Below, in pieces: positions 1-8,334 of a stretch of 64,000 nucleotides of DNA. The DNA comes from Caballeronia temeraria (GTDB lineage: Bacteria; Pseudomonadota; Gammaproteobacteria; Burkholderiales; Burkholderiaceae), in the NCBI RefSeq assembly GCF_001544795.2, contig NZ_FCOI02000021.1, positions 60,266-124,265 on the forward strand, written 5' to 3'. The position numbers and the translations under genes are program-made. Within the stretch, counting starts at the first letter, position 1. Each line of letters opens with the position of its first letter. The notes beneath the pieces are model-generated. The model searched no databases. It saw only the letters and a list, made by a program, of their open reading frames with translations, and was not told where the DNA came from.

Positions 1-669
1 CATGATCCCATCGCTATCCTGGGCTTCGTCGAACAAGATGAAGTCGGCGTTGATGCGCGGATTGGACTGGCCCCACACCTTCAGATAAACGTCTGGCTGT
101 ATCGCCTTCAGACCGCGTGGGTTGATGCTTTCCGCCCATAGCCGCCCAACGCTGGGCGCGAGCTGCTCTCGCAGCCAGTCGGCCGCATCGTCGCGGATCT
201 TTTCATCGACCGGTATGTGGAAGGGCTGCGGCGTGTCGTCAGCGGACCGACAAAAGCGGCCGAGACCGTCTGCGATCATCCGGCCGATCTCGAACGGCGC
301 GACTTCCGCATTCTTTCCCGTGATGGTCGGCACTTCGATAGGACCGACCCCATATCGCGCGGCGAGTTCGTGCGGTGGCTCCGCGGGCAGATTGATGCGC
401 GCGGTCAGCCACGCGGGCGTGCTAGCGTAGGCGAGCGAATGGACGGTGCGGGCTGAGACGTTGGCGGGAAAGCCTCGGCGCGCCGAGTCCGCGATCTCCT
501 TATTGAACGCCAGATAGCTACCGCGCCGGCCAGTGAGCTGCTGAGCGACGAGCCGAAGCGTCGAAGTCTTTCCAGCGCCCGCATACGCTTTGACCTTCAG
601 ATCGCCACCGCCTTTTGCGGCTTCGACGACGGCTTCCTGTTCCGCCGTGGGTTTGTATGCCTTGGCCAC
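1..669 (-). CDS. UvrD-like superfamily I DNA helicase, N-terminal part
   Basis: The reading frame runs off the left edge, so only about the first 223 residues are visible. A Walker A motif (AGAGKTS) lies about residue 20-26, followed by helicase motif Ia-like sequence (YLAFNKEIAD), and motif II appears near the edge as FILFDEAQDSDG, the DEAQD form typical of UvrD/PcrA/Rep helicases. The family unwinds DNA 3'-5' using ATP. I chose the GTG at 669 because GGAAGAG sits just upstream and no ATG is available. It follows two small unknown genes on the same strand, which may form an operon. The length beyond the window is unknown, so a fused nuclease or other domain cannot be excluded. Confidence 0.85.
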   Translation of the reverse strand, partial: MAKAYKPTAEQEAVVEAAKGGGDLKVKAYAGAGKTSTLRLVAQQLTGRRGSYLAFNKEIADSARRGFPANVSARTVHSLAYASTPAWLTARINLPAEPPHELAARYGVGPIEVPTITGKNAEVAPFEIGRMIADGLGRFCRSADDTPQPFHIPVDEKIRDDAADWLREQLAPSVGRLWAESINPRGLKAIQPDVYLKVWGQSNPRINADFILFDEAQDSDGIM

Positions 670-750
670 CGATCGCTCTTCCAACGAAAAGAAGCAGTGT
701 GCCGCAAGTTCGACCGACCGGTGCCGACGCGGCCGCCGCGCTCGCTGCCG

Positions 751-1143
751 CTACTTGCGTCCGCCGGCGATGAAGCGAGGCGGAAAGATGATGCAGCCGT
801 GTTCGTCGCGCTCGAAGGGCAGGTCTGAACCGTCCAGCATCTTCTCGACGTCCTGGACCTCGGGCAATGGTGGCCACGGCCACGCTTTTGTCGCCCATGA
901 TGGAATCCAGTCCTGACGAACAAAGCCGAGTTCTTCCGGCTCGTCCCATATCGAATCGAACGTTTCGTCGAGAAGTTGCTGCATATAGGCGACGTGCTCA
1001 AGACGCATCGACCACCAGTGACGTCGGACGCGGTCTTCGCCGGCGATTACGGTGCGCGACTCCAGATCGAGCACGAACCGGTGCTTCATGTAGGGCTCGG
1101 TGGCCCACAGCGATTCCCATTCTCCGACCGCATATCGTTGCAT
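751..1143 (-). CDS. Conserved-looking hypothetical protein
   Basis: A 130-aa acidic, Trp-rich protein that I do not recognise. The ATG at 1143 is preferred over an upstream in-frame GTG because AGGAG lies five bases before it. The protein has no signal peptide or membrane segment and contains several Trp/Pro clusters (WIPSW, WPWPPLP). It begins 8 bp after the stop of the upstream gene and is followed 81 bp later by the UvrD-like helicase on the same strand, suggesting a three-gene transcript. Function is unknown; a role connected with the helicase is only a guess from position. Confidence 0.6.
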   Translation of the reverse strand: MQRYAVGEWESLWATEPYMKHRFVLDLESRTVIAGEDRVRRHWWSMRLEHVAYMQQLLDETFDSIWDEPEELGFVRQDWIPSWATKAWPWPPLPEVQDVEKMLDGSDLPFERDEHGCIIFPPRFIAGGRK

Positions 1144-1151
1144 CGACGCTC

Positions 1152-1538
1152 CTAGTCCCAGCCCCAATCGTGACGCTCTTTCGCATGGAGAGCCAACCCA
1201 AGAATTTCCGGTAAGCCAAACGACGACGCCCTTCGTTTTGCTGCGATGAACTGGTCGACGAGTGCCGGCTTCACCCTGAGCATCACCATCGCCTTCAGTT
1301 CGTCATAGTCGAAGAGATGCATCATCGCGGGTCGGTTTGCAACCAACGCGCTGATCTCGCGACAGCGAACCGCCTCGCGAGCGCTCGCCAATCCGTAATT
1401 TTGCCGCACCTGCTCATGTACGGCGCGACGCGCGTCGATGCGGTCTTCTTTCGTCTGGTACTGCTCGAATACATCAAACTCGATGTCCAAAAGCGCGAGG
1501 CTTATCTCGTTTCCTGCTTCTATAAATCTCGGCGGCAC
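1152..1538 (-). CDS. Hypothetical protein
   Basis: A 128-aa mostly helical protein with a GTG start at 1538 preceded by GGGAGAAGGG. No family is recognised. The C-terminal part (roughly residues 75-128) looks like a small helical domain with a run of basic residues (AKRRASSFG), and the C-terminus is tryptophan-rich (HDWGWD). It is the first gene of the apparent three-gene minus-strand set ending in the UvrD-like helicase. The start could lie elsewhere because GTG use is not otherwise confirmed. Confidence 0.55.
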   Translation of the reverse strand: MPPRFIEAGNEISLALLDIEFDVFEQYQTKEDRIDARRAVHEQVRQNYGLASAREAVRCREISALVANRPAMMHLFDYDELKAMVMLRVKPALVDQFIAAKRRASSFGLPEILGLALHAKERHDWGWD

Positions 1539-1583
1539 AGCAGATCCCTTCTCCCTAAAACTGTTGCTCAGCGGTAGATGACG

Positions 1584-2087
1584 TCATAGCGGCCGCGCCA
1601 CGAAACTCTTAAGGGTTTGCCGAAAAGCCCTTATCTGGACCGTCGGTCCAGAACCTTCAGCAGCCACGTCGACGGGGCGCGCGCTTGCTAGGTCCACGAA
1701 GATGGGTAGACTGCCGCCGACGATGTCGCGTGACTCTACGGAGACAACGGGGGGCGTCCATGGTTCGGCAGACGGCCGAGTGGTCGGCAGGTCAGCCGCA
1801 TTAAAGTCGAGCGAGTATTCAGTGAAACGCCGGTCTGTCTCGACAACGACACGCGTGCGGTCCACGCGAATGCCCCGAAGCTCTTGGCCGACAATGCGGC
1901 CGATGACGACGTCGAGTTCTTGCTCTCGCGCAAGGCGAACGGTTCCTGCGTGGTGCTTACGATGCAGGTGAATCACAACAGCCGCTGTGGGTTCTTCTTC
2001 AAGTAGCACCAAGCGGTAAGTCGCGACTCGAGGCTCCCGTTTCTCATTCGCGTAGACGATGTCTCTGAATTTTCCTAGATACGCCAT
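1584..2087 (-). CDS. Hypothetical protein with a decayed paralogue near 40.6 kb
   Basis: About 167 aa if translation starts at the ATG at 2087, which has a strong GGAGAGAGC site. The frame is open to an ATG at 2222, giving 212 aa with weaker initiation signals. No known family is recognised; no signal peptide or membrane helix is visible. The C-terminal segment SRDIVGGSLPIFVDLA recurs as SRDSVGGNVALFVDID in the broken copy at about 40530-40740 on the same strand. It is divergent from the TetR-family gene at 2251, so that regulator may control it. Confidence 0.6.
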   Translation of the reverse strand: MAYLGKFRDIVYANEKREPRVATYRLVLLEEEPTAAVVIHLHRKHHAGTVRLAREQELDVVIGRIVGQELRGIRVDRTRVVVETDRRFTEYSLDFNAADLPTTRPSAEPWTPPVVSVESRDIVGGSLPIFVDLASARPVDVAAEGSGPTVQIRAFRQTLKSFVARPL

Positions 2088-2250
2088 GCTCTCTCCGTTA
2101 GCTGCCGCGACACCATCGTCACGACTCACTACCGAGCCTACGGAACGGCCAGTGAAGTCAAGGGAAGCCGGCAAACCGATCGAGGGTGCGATGTGGCGTT
2201 CATAATGCTGTCGAGCAGCCATATGCCGCCGCTAATTTGACCGACAAAAA

Positions 2251-2898
2251 ATGGACAGCAAACCGCCTAAGCCAGTAGTCAAGCGTGATCCCGAGGGGAC
2301 TCGTCGCCGCATTCTCGAAGCGGCAAAAAGCCAGTTCGCCAAGTTCGGACTAGCCGGCGCGCGGACCGACGCAATTGCCCAGGTCGCCGGTACGAACGAA
2401 CGAATGCTCTACTATTACTTCGGCAGTAAGGAACTCCTCTACGTCGCCGTGCTGGAGTCCATGTACGCAGACTACGCGGAGAAGGAGAGCGAACTGGACC
2501 TGAGCAGCCTGCAGCCTCGTGAGGCGATGGCAGCGCTCGCAACCTCCATCTGGGCGCATCTATGGGACAACCCCGAATGGATCGGCCTGATCAACAACGA
2601 GAACCTGCATCAGGGCCGGTACCTGAAGTCTTCACAAAAACTCAGCGAGACGATCTCGCCAGTGGTTGAAGTCGTCAGGTCGATTCTTGCGCGGGGAGCC
2701 GATGCAGGACAGTTTCGTAGCGGAATCGATCCGCTCGATTTTTACGTCACGCTAGTTGGGATGGGCTACTACATCGCTTCGAACCGCTTCACTATCAACG
2801 CGTTCACCGGTCGCGATTATGCGCATTGGTCTGACCGGCAGAAAATCTGTGAAATGCATTTGGAGATGCTGGACGCCTATCTCCGTTCAACAACATAG
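2251..2898 (+). CDS. TetR/AcrR family transcriptional regulator
   Basis: A 215-aa protein with the classical TetR N-terminal helix-turn-helix: TRRRILEAAKSQFAKFG followed by RTDAIAQVAGTNERMLYYYFGSKELLY at about residues 18-66. The ligand-binding C-terminal half carries WAHLWDNPEW and a final helix, like the CerR/NicS-type TetR C-domains. TetR proteins are dimeric repressors relieved by small ligands. It is divergent from the unknown gene at 1584-2087/2222 with only 28 bp between the outermost starts, so autoregulation and control of that gene are likely. The ligand is unknown. Confidence 0.88.
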   Translation: MDSKPPKPVVKRDPEGTRRRILEAAKSQFAKFGLAGARTDAIAQVAGTNERMLYYYFGSKELLYVAVLESMYADYAEKESELDLSSLQPREAMAALATSIWAHLWDNPEWIGLINNENLHQGRYLKSSQKLSETISPVVEVVRSILARGADAGQFRSGIDPLDFYVTLVGMGYYIASNRFTINAFTGRDYAHWSDRQKICEMHLEMLDAYLRSTT

Positions 2899-3100
2899 CC
2901 GCGCAGACGCCGATGTGTCGAGCGGCACCGGCTGTTGCCGACTCACACGCGACGTTCGCGTCATTGCTACGTCGATGGCCGGTCGCGAACGTACAGCGGA
3001 CGTATCGCGGCCGAGTGTTTGTCGGCGTTTCGGATATCGTTGCGCAGCACCTTGACTTCCTCTGCGCGTTTGATGCACGCTCGAAAAATCCCTAAGCCAT
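2899..3100. other. Short intergenic stretch after the TetR gene
   Basis: About 200 bp between the TetR stop and the terminator of the opposing toxin operon. Two short plus-strand frames cross it, but neither has a ribosome-binding site or recognisable content. Confidence 0.4.
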
Positions 3101-3126
3101 AAAAAAGGGCACTGTCTCCGGTGCCC
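3101..3126 (-). terminator. Rho-independent terminator of yefM-yoeB
   Basis: GGGCAC (3107-3112) pairs with GTGCCC (3121-3126) over an 8-nt loop. Read on the minus strand, the stem is followed by six T residues. It lies 8 bp beyond the yoeB stop codon and faces the TetR gene, so it ends the toxin-antitoxin transcript. Confidence 0.85.
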
Positions 3127-3134
3127 TTCATTAG

Positions 3135-3440
3135 TTAATAGTGATAGCGGCATTGCATCACGTGAATTACACCGGCTTGAACCACGTACACCAAGCGATC
3201 GCCTTTGGTGATTCGGCGAGACCAGAAGCCAGTAAGACTTCCTTTCAAGGGCTCCGGTTTGCCGGTTCCTCGAAACGGATCGCGCGATATCTCTTCTAGC
3301 AAACCGTTGATCTCGCGGACGACTGCCATGTCGGTTTTTTGCCAGAACAGGTAGTCATCCCATGCGTGGTCAGACCACGCAACCTTAACTGCGCTTACGG
3401 CCTCGGCTTTGTTCCGGGCCTTCTTTTTCTGCTGGTTCAT
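3135..3440 (-). CDS. yoeB: Txe/YoeB family addiction-module toxin
   Basis: A 101-aa protein with the YoeB core: WSDHAWDDYLFWQ, then LLEEISRDPFRGTGKPEPLKG and the C-terminal RITKGDRLVYVV...CRYHY, including the typical HY end. YoeB is a ribosome-dependent mRNA endonuclease neutralised by YefM. The usual family start is close to the WSDHAW motif, but no start codon lies there, so this copy carries about 20 extra Lys/Arg-rich residues at the N-terminus (MNQQKKKARNKAEAV). The gene overlaps the 3' end of yefM by 56 bp, indicating translational coupling. A terminator follows directly. Confidence 0.93.
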   Translation of the reverse strand: MNQQKKKARNKAEAVSAVKVAWSDHAWDDYLFWQKTDMAVVREINGLLEEISRDPFRGTGKPEPLKGSLTGFWSRRITKGDRLVYVVQAGVIHVMQCRYHY

Positions 3441-3687
3441 TGCTCAAACCTCGAATGGAGGTCTTGCCAGCATTGAATTGGGCGATAGACTCGCTGAGCC
3501 GTTTCGCATTGGCAGGAGATTCAAGCAGCCGCAAGGTCTCCTGCATGCTGTTGAAGTCGTCAAGCGACATCAATACCACATGCTCTCCGCGTTGCCGGGT
3601 GATCACAGCAGGCTCATGATCCCGGCAAACGTCGTCCATCGCCTGCTTCAGGCCGGCTCGCGCCTCGCTGAAAGTCAGGATGTTCAT
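3385..3687 (-). CDS. yefM: YefM family antitoxin (Phd/YefM)
   Basis: A 100-aa antitoxin starting MNILTFSEARAGLKQAMDDV, with the Phd/YefM DNA-binding N-terminal half (RQRGEHVVLMSLDDFNSMQETLRLLESPANAKRL) and a variable tail that binds toxin. The frame is open 14 codons further to 3729, but MNIL is the conserved family start. It precedes and overlaps yoeB. By family knowledge, YefM represses its own promoter, with YoeB as co-repressor. The C-terminal tail is longer and more Arg/Lys-rich than usual because it is read through the start of yoeB. Confidence 0.92.
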   Translation of the reverse strand: MNILTFSEARAGLKQAMDDVCRDHEPAVITRQRGEHVVLMSLDDFNSMQETLRLLESPANAKRLSESIAQFNAGKTSIRGLSNEPAEKEGPEQSRGRKRS

Positions 3688-3793
3688 CAAGAGCTCCAAG
3701 GGATCCTGTCCGATCCCGGCAATAGTCATCGTTAAATAGAGAGTTAAATTAGCGCCAGAAGTATCAGTATCGAGATCAGTAGTCGTTTAGCTT

Positions 3794-3804
3794 TGACAGT
3801 GTCA
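3794..3804. promoter_or_regulatory. 11-bp perfect palindrome upstream of yefM
   Basis: TGACA-G-TGTCA lies about 107 bp upstream of the yefM start in an AT-rich stretch. It could be an operator of the autoregulated module; the link is inferred from position only. Confidence 0.35.
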
Positions 3805-3874
3805 GTTCAATTTTCGTAAGCGGCGTCAGGATCAGTTTCAAGTATTAGATCATTGTCAGGCCGGAGGCTCGCTA

Positions 3875-3916
3875 CAGCAGACACTTTCCGGACAGTGAAA
3901 GATGCTGTGTCTGCTG
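3875..3916. repeat. 42-bp inverted repeat with 10-bp perfect arms
   Basis: CAGCAGACAC (3875-3884) is matched by GTGTCTGCTG (3907-3916) around a 22-bp centre that itself contains TTTC/GAAA complementarity. It lies in a gene-free stretch between yefM and the 507-aa unknown gene. It may be a recombination or protein-binding site. No T-run follows on either strand, so a terminator is unlikely. Confidence 0.5.
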
Positions 3917-4360
3917 AACAGTGCAACGGGATCATTGTACCAATCTTTGTACCTTTGTCAATGAGCGCATGTCTCAAGGGCATGACAAGCGTGGTGGCTT
4001 CCAACGCCCGGTGGAGCACTCGGAGGCCCGATAACGGGGGCGTACGGACGTTTGTGCGCAAGGCAGGCCAAACCAAACCGTGACTGCGCCTGGCGATTCG
4101 GTCAGGTCCCGACGAGCCGCTTTTTAGCGAAACGGCGAACGTCAGCAAAGGCCGACCGAGCGCGCGTGCAACAACCAGCGGGTTTCGGAGTGGACCGGCC
4201 AGCCGAGTGACCACTAGACGGCTGGGCGAGCGGTAGGAAGCGGCCGGCTTACTGCCCGAGGCGGCCGGTCGCAGCCGACGTTGTTCGCGCTGGCGGATGA
4301 AAGGCCGCCGGCGGTTTAGAAATCACCCAACGTCCATGGAGCCGCTCGTGGGTACTGGAG
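3917..4360. other. Gene-free stretch between yefM and the 507-aa unknown gene
   Basis: The frames here have no ribosome-binding site or recognisable content. A direct repeat TTGTACC occurs at 3935-3941 and 3947-3953 (12-bp period). The right part (4080-4300) is rich in CGGCCGG/CCGACCG-type motifs. I see no gene. Confidence 0.4.
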
Positions 4361-4391
4361 GGGCGTCGGCCAAAGAGGCCGCGCCCCTTTC
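4361..4391 (-). terminator. Possible stem-loop after the 507-aa unknown gene
   Basis: GGGGCGTCGGCC and GGCCGCGCCCC can form a long, slightly imperfect GC stem around AAAGA just beyond the stop of the 507-aa gene. No T-run follows on the minus strand, so termination is only possible, not certain. Confidence 0.4.
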
Positions 4392-4394
4392 GCC

Positions 4395-5918
4395 TTACGC
4401 TGTTTGGCCCGAACGTGTTGCCGCGTGGTCAGCCAGGAAGGCGTCTATCCCATGGCTGCGCGGGAACGCTTCCTTGACGGCGTCGTGCGTGACCGACCCC
4501 GCATCGAGCAGGCGTGTCAGCTCGTCTTCCCAACGCACGAGGCGGTGGGCGGTCATGAACTCGTCGGCCTCCCTGAAGCGCTTTGGGGTTCCGAGGGCCC
4601 GCCCGTTGGCGATGTAAAGATCTGCGACAGACGCGGTGCTGTTGCTGCTGGTTCTGATATCGACAGTGGCGGCAATGGCAACAATGCGGCTCAGCAGGCT
4701 TTCCTCGTCCTTTGCACCACCGTAGCGCGACGAAGCCATGAACACCTGCGCGAGGTCACTGCCATAGGCACCGCTGATCAACAGCGCGTCCTTGCTCGCG
4801 CCCAGCAAATGGTCAGAACGGCTATAGCACGGTGTGTAGATGATCCGGCGATACCCTTGGGCGTAGGCGCTCTCGATCGATGGGAGGAAAGGCAGCGCGC
4901 GAATCGCTTCCGGCACGTCCCAATCCTTCGACGGAGTGGAGCGGTGGCGGGGCATGACACGAGCCGCTGGGCCCGCGTGCTCGGTCAGTGCGAGCGATGC
5001 TGCCACCAGGTGGATGGCTGGGTGCTCGTCGATGGTCCCCGACCCGAACAGCAAGAGGCCGCTCGTCTTCCCGGCGAGGGCCTCGCTAAGCGGGCCCATG
5101 ATCGAGGCTGGGAAAGCGTCGGGCGTGGTCGCGGAAGGCACAAGCTCAATGCGGGGCCAGGGGCGCGCGAACGGCGTGCGCGGTTCCAGTTCCCCATCGG
5201 CCGTAACAACACCGGTCAACGCCGTGTCGTCATCCGTGTGGTCCGGACGCGACGTCACAAGGAGCTGAACATCCTGGTGAACGGTTTCCGGTGTGGGAGT
5301 GTCAACAAGTACGGCGATGCGATGCCCAGAGTTCAGGGCATGGTTGCACGCCATCTCGAGCCGCTCGCCCGCGTCGTTCCACGATTGCTGGTCGAATTTC
5401 AACGGCCCGACGATGAGCAGCGTGCCGCTGGGCACCCGGTCCAGTCCGGACGACCATAGGCCGTACTCACCCAGATCGATGCTCCCGGCCCACTGATTGC
5501 CCGCACGTTCGGCGTAGACGACCGCGCCGTCGGTGGCGTCCTCGTAAATCTCCAGCAGGGCGTCGATAGCATCCTGCGAGGTGGTGATGTAGACGCCGGG
5601 AACGGGGCCCGCTGGCCAGACCTGCGGAGCCCTTCGGCTGACGACCGAGCCGGGCGGTAACAGGGCTGCGAGCAGTTCCTGCGGCGACCAGTCCACCGCG
5701 AAGCGCTTTTTCAGTCGGAACGCCAAGCGGCCGGTTGCTGCGGTGTCCAGTTCAGTTGCGGCGACGCGATCCGGAAACGCCATTACCTCGGGCCAGTTAC
5801 GAAGCCCTGGGAGCGCGGCGATGAGGTCGAGCGATTGCCCGTGGCTAACGGAAGGGTGCGACGGCTGCAAAAGGCCGCGGACGACCGCAGCCAGCAGCTT
5901 CAACTGCTGAGTGTCCAT
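4395..5918 (-). CDS. Uncharacterised 507-aa protein
   Basis: A long soluble protein without signal peptide or clear membrane helices. The N-terminal 50 residues (LAAVVRGL...SHGQSLDLIAALPG...NWPEV) resemble a small helical domain found at the start of various uncharacterised glyoxalase-like and helicase-like proteins, where the pattern is SHxQALxLIAxxxGxxxW. The middle is alternating beta/alpha with a glycine-rich hydrophobic strand (GLLLFGSG, about residue 288) in a position like a phosphate loop, but no lysine follows, so nucleotide binding is not supported. It stands alone, flanked by gene-free DNA on both sides. Function unknown. Confidence 0.75.
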   Translation of the reverse strand: MDTQQLKLLAAVVRGLLQPSHPSVSHGQSLDLIAALPGLRNWPEVMAFPDRVAATELDTAATGRLAFRLKKRFAVDWSPQELLAALLPPGSVVSRRAPQVWPAGPVPGVYITTSQDAIDALLEIYEDATDGAVVYAERAGNQWAGSIDLGEYGLWSSGLDRVPSGTLLIVGPLKFDQQSWNDAGERLEMACNHALNSGHRIAVLVDTPTPETVHQDVQLLVTSRPDHTDDDTALTGVVTADGELEPRTPFARPWPRIELVPSATTPDAFPASIMGPLSEALAGKTSGLLLFGSGTIDEHPAIHLVAASLALTEHAGPAARVMPRHRSTPSKDWDVPEAIRALPFLPSIESAYAQGYRRIIYTPCYSRSDHLLGASKDALLISGAYGSDLAQVFMASSRYGGAKDEESLLSRIVAIAATVDIRTSSNSTASVADLYIANGRALGTPKRFREADEFMTAHRLVRWEDELTRLLDAGSVTHDAVKEAFPRSHGIDAFLADHAATRSGQTA

Positions 5919-6285
5919 TGTCTTCTCCTGGGCGGTACATCCGGTGCACGCTTTGCGGACCGCCCATCGAAAACAACGACGATTGAATGGGGTGGGTGCG
6001 GTTAAACATCGTCTTTGTCATGCCCCGGAGGGGCGCGCGCGGCAGGCGACGACAGCCAGCGGCAACTATATCAGGAAAAAGACGTCGATCGGAGCAGCAA
6101 ACGCGTAGTCTCACCGTTCTCCGACAGTCGAACGACCGGTCGCGGAGGAGCAGCCGACGCCTGAACGGCGGACCGGTAACCCAATCGACCGTCGGCTTAT
6201 GCCGGTTATGGCCGCACGGCGTCGGATGGCTATCGACTTAAGATTGCTTCATGGCGAATCGTCGAATTCGACGCAGCCTGCACCG
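5919..6285. other. Gene-free stretch
   Basis: The first part is the leader and promoter region of the 507-aa gene. The remainder is GC-rich with CGACCG/CGGTCG motifs. No convincing gene, RNA or repeat is visible. Confidence 0.4.
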
Positions 6286-6807
6286 CTATCCAAGCGTATG
6301 CACGTTGCGGGCTCCAAGCTCGATTACATGCATCCGTTTCCAGCGACCGGATGAGTTCTCCAGTAGCGTTACAGCGCTACACCACGTTCGAATCGGATCC
6401 AGCATGCTTAGCCGCCGTTCCAATTCAACTGCGGCGGAATCTGCGCGTTCAGAGTCTCCGTGTGCGACAGTCAGATGCGGGACGATGTCGCCGTGTGCGC
6501 CCCCATACGGCCGGAACATTGGAAAGCGCCCAACAAGCGCATTCGTTAAGGCATTGAAGGGCTCTGGAGGTTCTGGGCAGAGATAGCTAGTGACCGGGAA
6601 CCTCCCGACCTTCGTAAGCGAGAATTCAAACGGCTTCACGGCAGTCAACGCGCCCTGTGCCTCGCGAAGCACATCGGAGGTAATCTCGTCGGGCGACATG
6701 AAGGGGAATAGGACGGTGATATGCGCCGGGACACCCAAACTGGAAGTGGCGTCGTAACGGCTCCGGAGGTCCGCCACGGCCGGCTCTGCTGCGGGAACCT
6801 CAACCAA
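6286..6807 (-). CDS. 2'-5' RNA ligase family protein (2H phosphoesterase)
   Basis: A 173-aa protein with the two HxT motifs of the 2H phosphoesterase superfamily: HITVLFPF near residue 29 and HLTVAHG near residue 111. These motifs form the active site of 2'-5' RNA ligases and cyclic phosphodiesterases. The frame starts with TTG at 6807 with a stop just upstream. The sequence from VEVPAAEP onward looks like a normal family N-terminus, so only a few residues can be missing. The true substrate of such stand-alone bacterial members is unknown. It is a single gene flanked by gene-free DNA. Confidence 0.85.
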   Translation of the reverse strand: MVEVPAAEPAVADLRSRYDATSSLGVPAHITVLFPFMSPDEITSDVLREAQGALTAVKPFEFSLTKVGRFPVTSYLCPEPPEPFNALTNALVGRFPMFRPYGGAHGDIVPHLTVAHGDSERADSAAVELERRLSMLDPIRTWCSAVTLLENSSGRWKRMHVIELGARNVHTLG

Positions 6808-7217
6808 GCATGCCTGTTGTGGACATTACAGGGATCCTGTTGCCAACACACGGGGATACGATGCCTTGATTGTCAGCAATTTGCGATAGCAAGTCCAACG
6901 CGACCGTCTATGGCCGCAACCTCTCACCGGTCACTTCGAGCCTAGCGGGAGGCACATGTGACGGACGGCTCGCCCCTTCGCCGGCTCCGTCCACGAGTCT
7001 GCGCTTCGGCTCCTATCTTAATTTTGGTCTGTGAGCGCGAAAGCCGCGCGGGGCTCTTTTTTGCTCCTATCCTTAAAGCGGCGGTCAGCACCACGGCGCG
7101 CTGTATTGCGCCTCCCGACACCATGGCTCTGTTCCTTGGCCGGACAGCAAGCCATTCGACGAAAGTCATGAACTCAAAGCTGGTTTTCGTCGATGACCTC
7201 CAACTGCCGGAGGAGAC
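6808..7217. other. Gene-free stretch
   Basis: Plus-strand frames exist but have no ribosome-binding site. A weak stem followed by six T residues (about 7040-7063) might end some transcript on the plus strand. No gene is recognised. Confidence 0.35.
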
Positions 7218-7679
7218 ATGTTTCTGTGCTACCTGATTGACCCGGACAGACGCTCGATAACTAAGGTGAATGATGGGTTCGACCGTGCATCGGAGCTGAC
7301 GCGCAGTGAGACCCCTAGACTCGCCGAACTGTGGACCGATTTTGCGGATTCGACACTCGACGTTGCGTACTCACCAGACGCGGATGAGCAGCCCTCGTTT
7401 CGCGTACGTCTTTCCTTTCGCGGAAAGACGATCGAGCGGGCGATTAACGGAAAGGGCGTGTTAATCGCCTGTGGTGAAATCCCTCCCGAGATCGCGCGAC
7501 AAATACAGACAGCGAAAGCGGTCGAGGAATCGGTCGAGTTCTCACCCGCCCGCTATATAGCCGTCGATAAATGGCTGAGGGGTGGTTCCAGCGGGACGCG
7601 TGCGCCCGCTCGACGCGCGGAGTCGAACGGTCGTTTGGGCTCGCAGGAAGACCATGACAAAGCATCTGGCAAGCGTTGA
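7218..7679 (+). CDS. Hypothetical protein
   Basis: A 153-aa protein with a clear start: GGAGGAGAC directly before the ATG. The first 110 residues look like a compact alpha/beta domain (FRVRLSFRGKTIERAINGKGVLIACGEIP). The last 35 residues are disordered and charged (SSGTRAPARRAESNGRLGSQED). There is no signal peptide or membrane helix. No family is recognised. It faces the broken integrase copy that follows on the opposite strand. Confidence 0.6.
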   Translation: MFLCYLIDPDRRSITKVNDGFDRASELTRSETPRLAELWTDFADSTLDVAYSPDADEQPSFRVRLSFRGKTIERAINGKGVLIACGEIPPEIARQIQTAKAVEESVEFSPARYIAVDKWLRGGSSGTRAPARRAESNGRLGSQEDHDKASGKR

Positions 7680-7788
7680 CGCACTGACGGTATTCCGATC
7701 AACGTACTGATCCTGCACGGACCAGGTGACAGGGACAAGCGCGGTATAACGTCCGATCGCCCTCGTTCCCGACGCCGGCCGCAAGCCA

Positions 7789-8334
7789 CTAAGCCTTTGC
7801 TTCGGACACCTCGCACGACCCAAGTGTTTGACGAAGGCGAGTCGCCGTGCGATGGCTCGACAAGCCCATGAGATTGCTCACTTGCTCGTTGGTCTTACCG
7901 GCGAGGATATGCCGTCGCCCGAACGTGTTTCTGAGTAAGCGCGGGCTCTCGTCGGCCGCCGACCAGTCCGCACAGCGTAGCGCTACGCGGACACATTTCA
8001 GCATCGTATCCGGCAGCATCGGCTTGCCGCCGCAGTGGCTATGAACAGCCATTGCGTTGGCGATGAATCCGGCTCCGCGCTTCGTGACAGCGGCGCAGCA
8101 CGTCGACCGAGAAAGATTCGATCGGCACCCGCCGTGCGATACGAGGACCATGCTTGTCGACGAAGACAGTGGGGCGCTCGCCATGCATATCGCGGTCGTC
8201 GACGCGCAACTGCTTGAGTTCGGCGGCCGTGACCCCTGATGCGAGAAATAGCGCCACGATCGCCGTGTTTCGCAGTTCCTTGAACGCCGCGCCTTCGGTT
8301 GCAACGCACACCGCTTGTAGCCGTGCGTCGGGAG
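7789..8334 (-). pseudogene. Broken tyrosine-recombinase-like integrase copy
   Basis: This is a 5'-truncated and frameshifted relative of the intact gene at 41521-42465. The first recognisable residues are ARLQAVCVATEGAAFKELRN, so about the first 130 residues are missing. Compared with the intact copy, single bases are missing near 8033 and near 8062, moving the frame twice. The C-terminal frame resumes with GGKPMLPDTML through RRHILAGKTNEQ and ends differently (GSCEVSEAKA). Nucleotide similarity to the intact copy is high (about nine in ten bases by eye) but not perfect, so the duplication is not recent. Confidence 0.9.

Noticed and set aside
4404..5459. A 351-codon plus-strand frame opposite the 507-aa gene
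   Set aside because: It lies wholly antisense to a better frame with proper start and codon use; the protein has no recognisable domain and is full of Arg/Gly typical of shadow frames in GC-rich DNA.
7030..7070. A plus-strand stem followed by TTTTTT as a terminator
   Set aside because: The stem is only four or five base pairs and no plus-strand gene ends before it.
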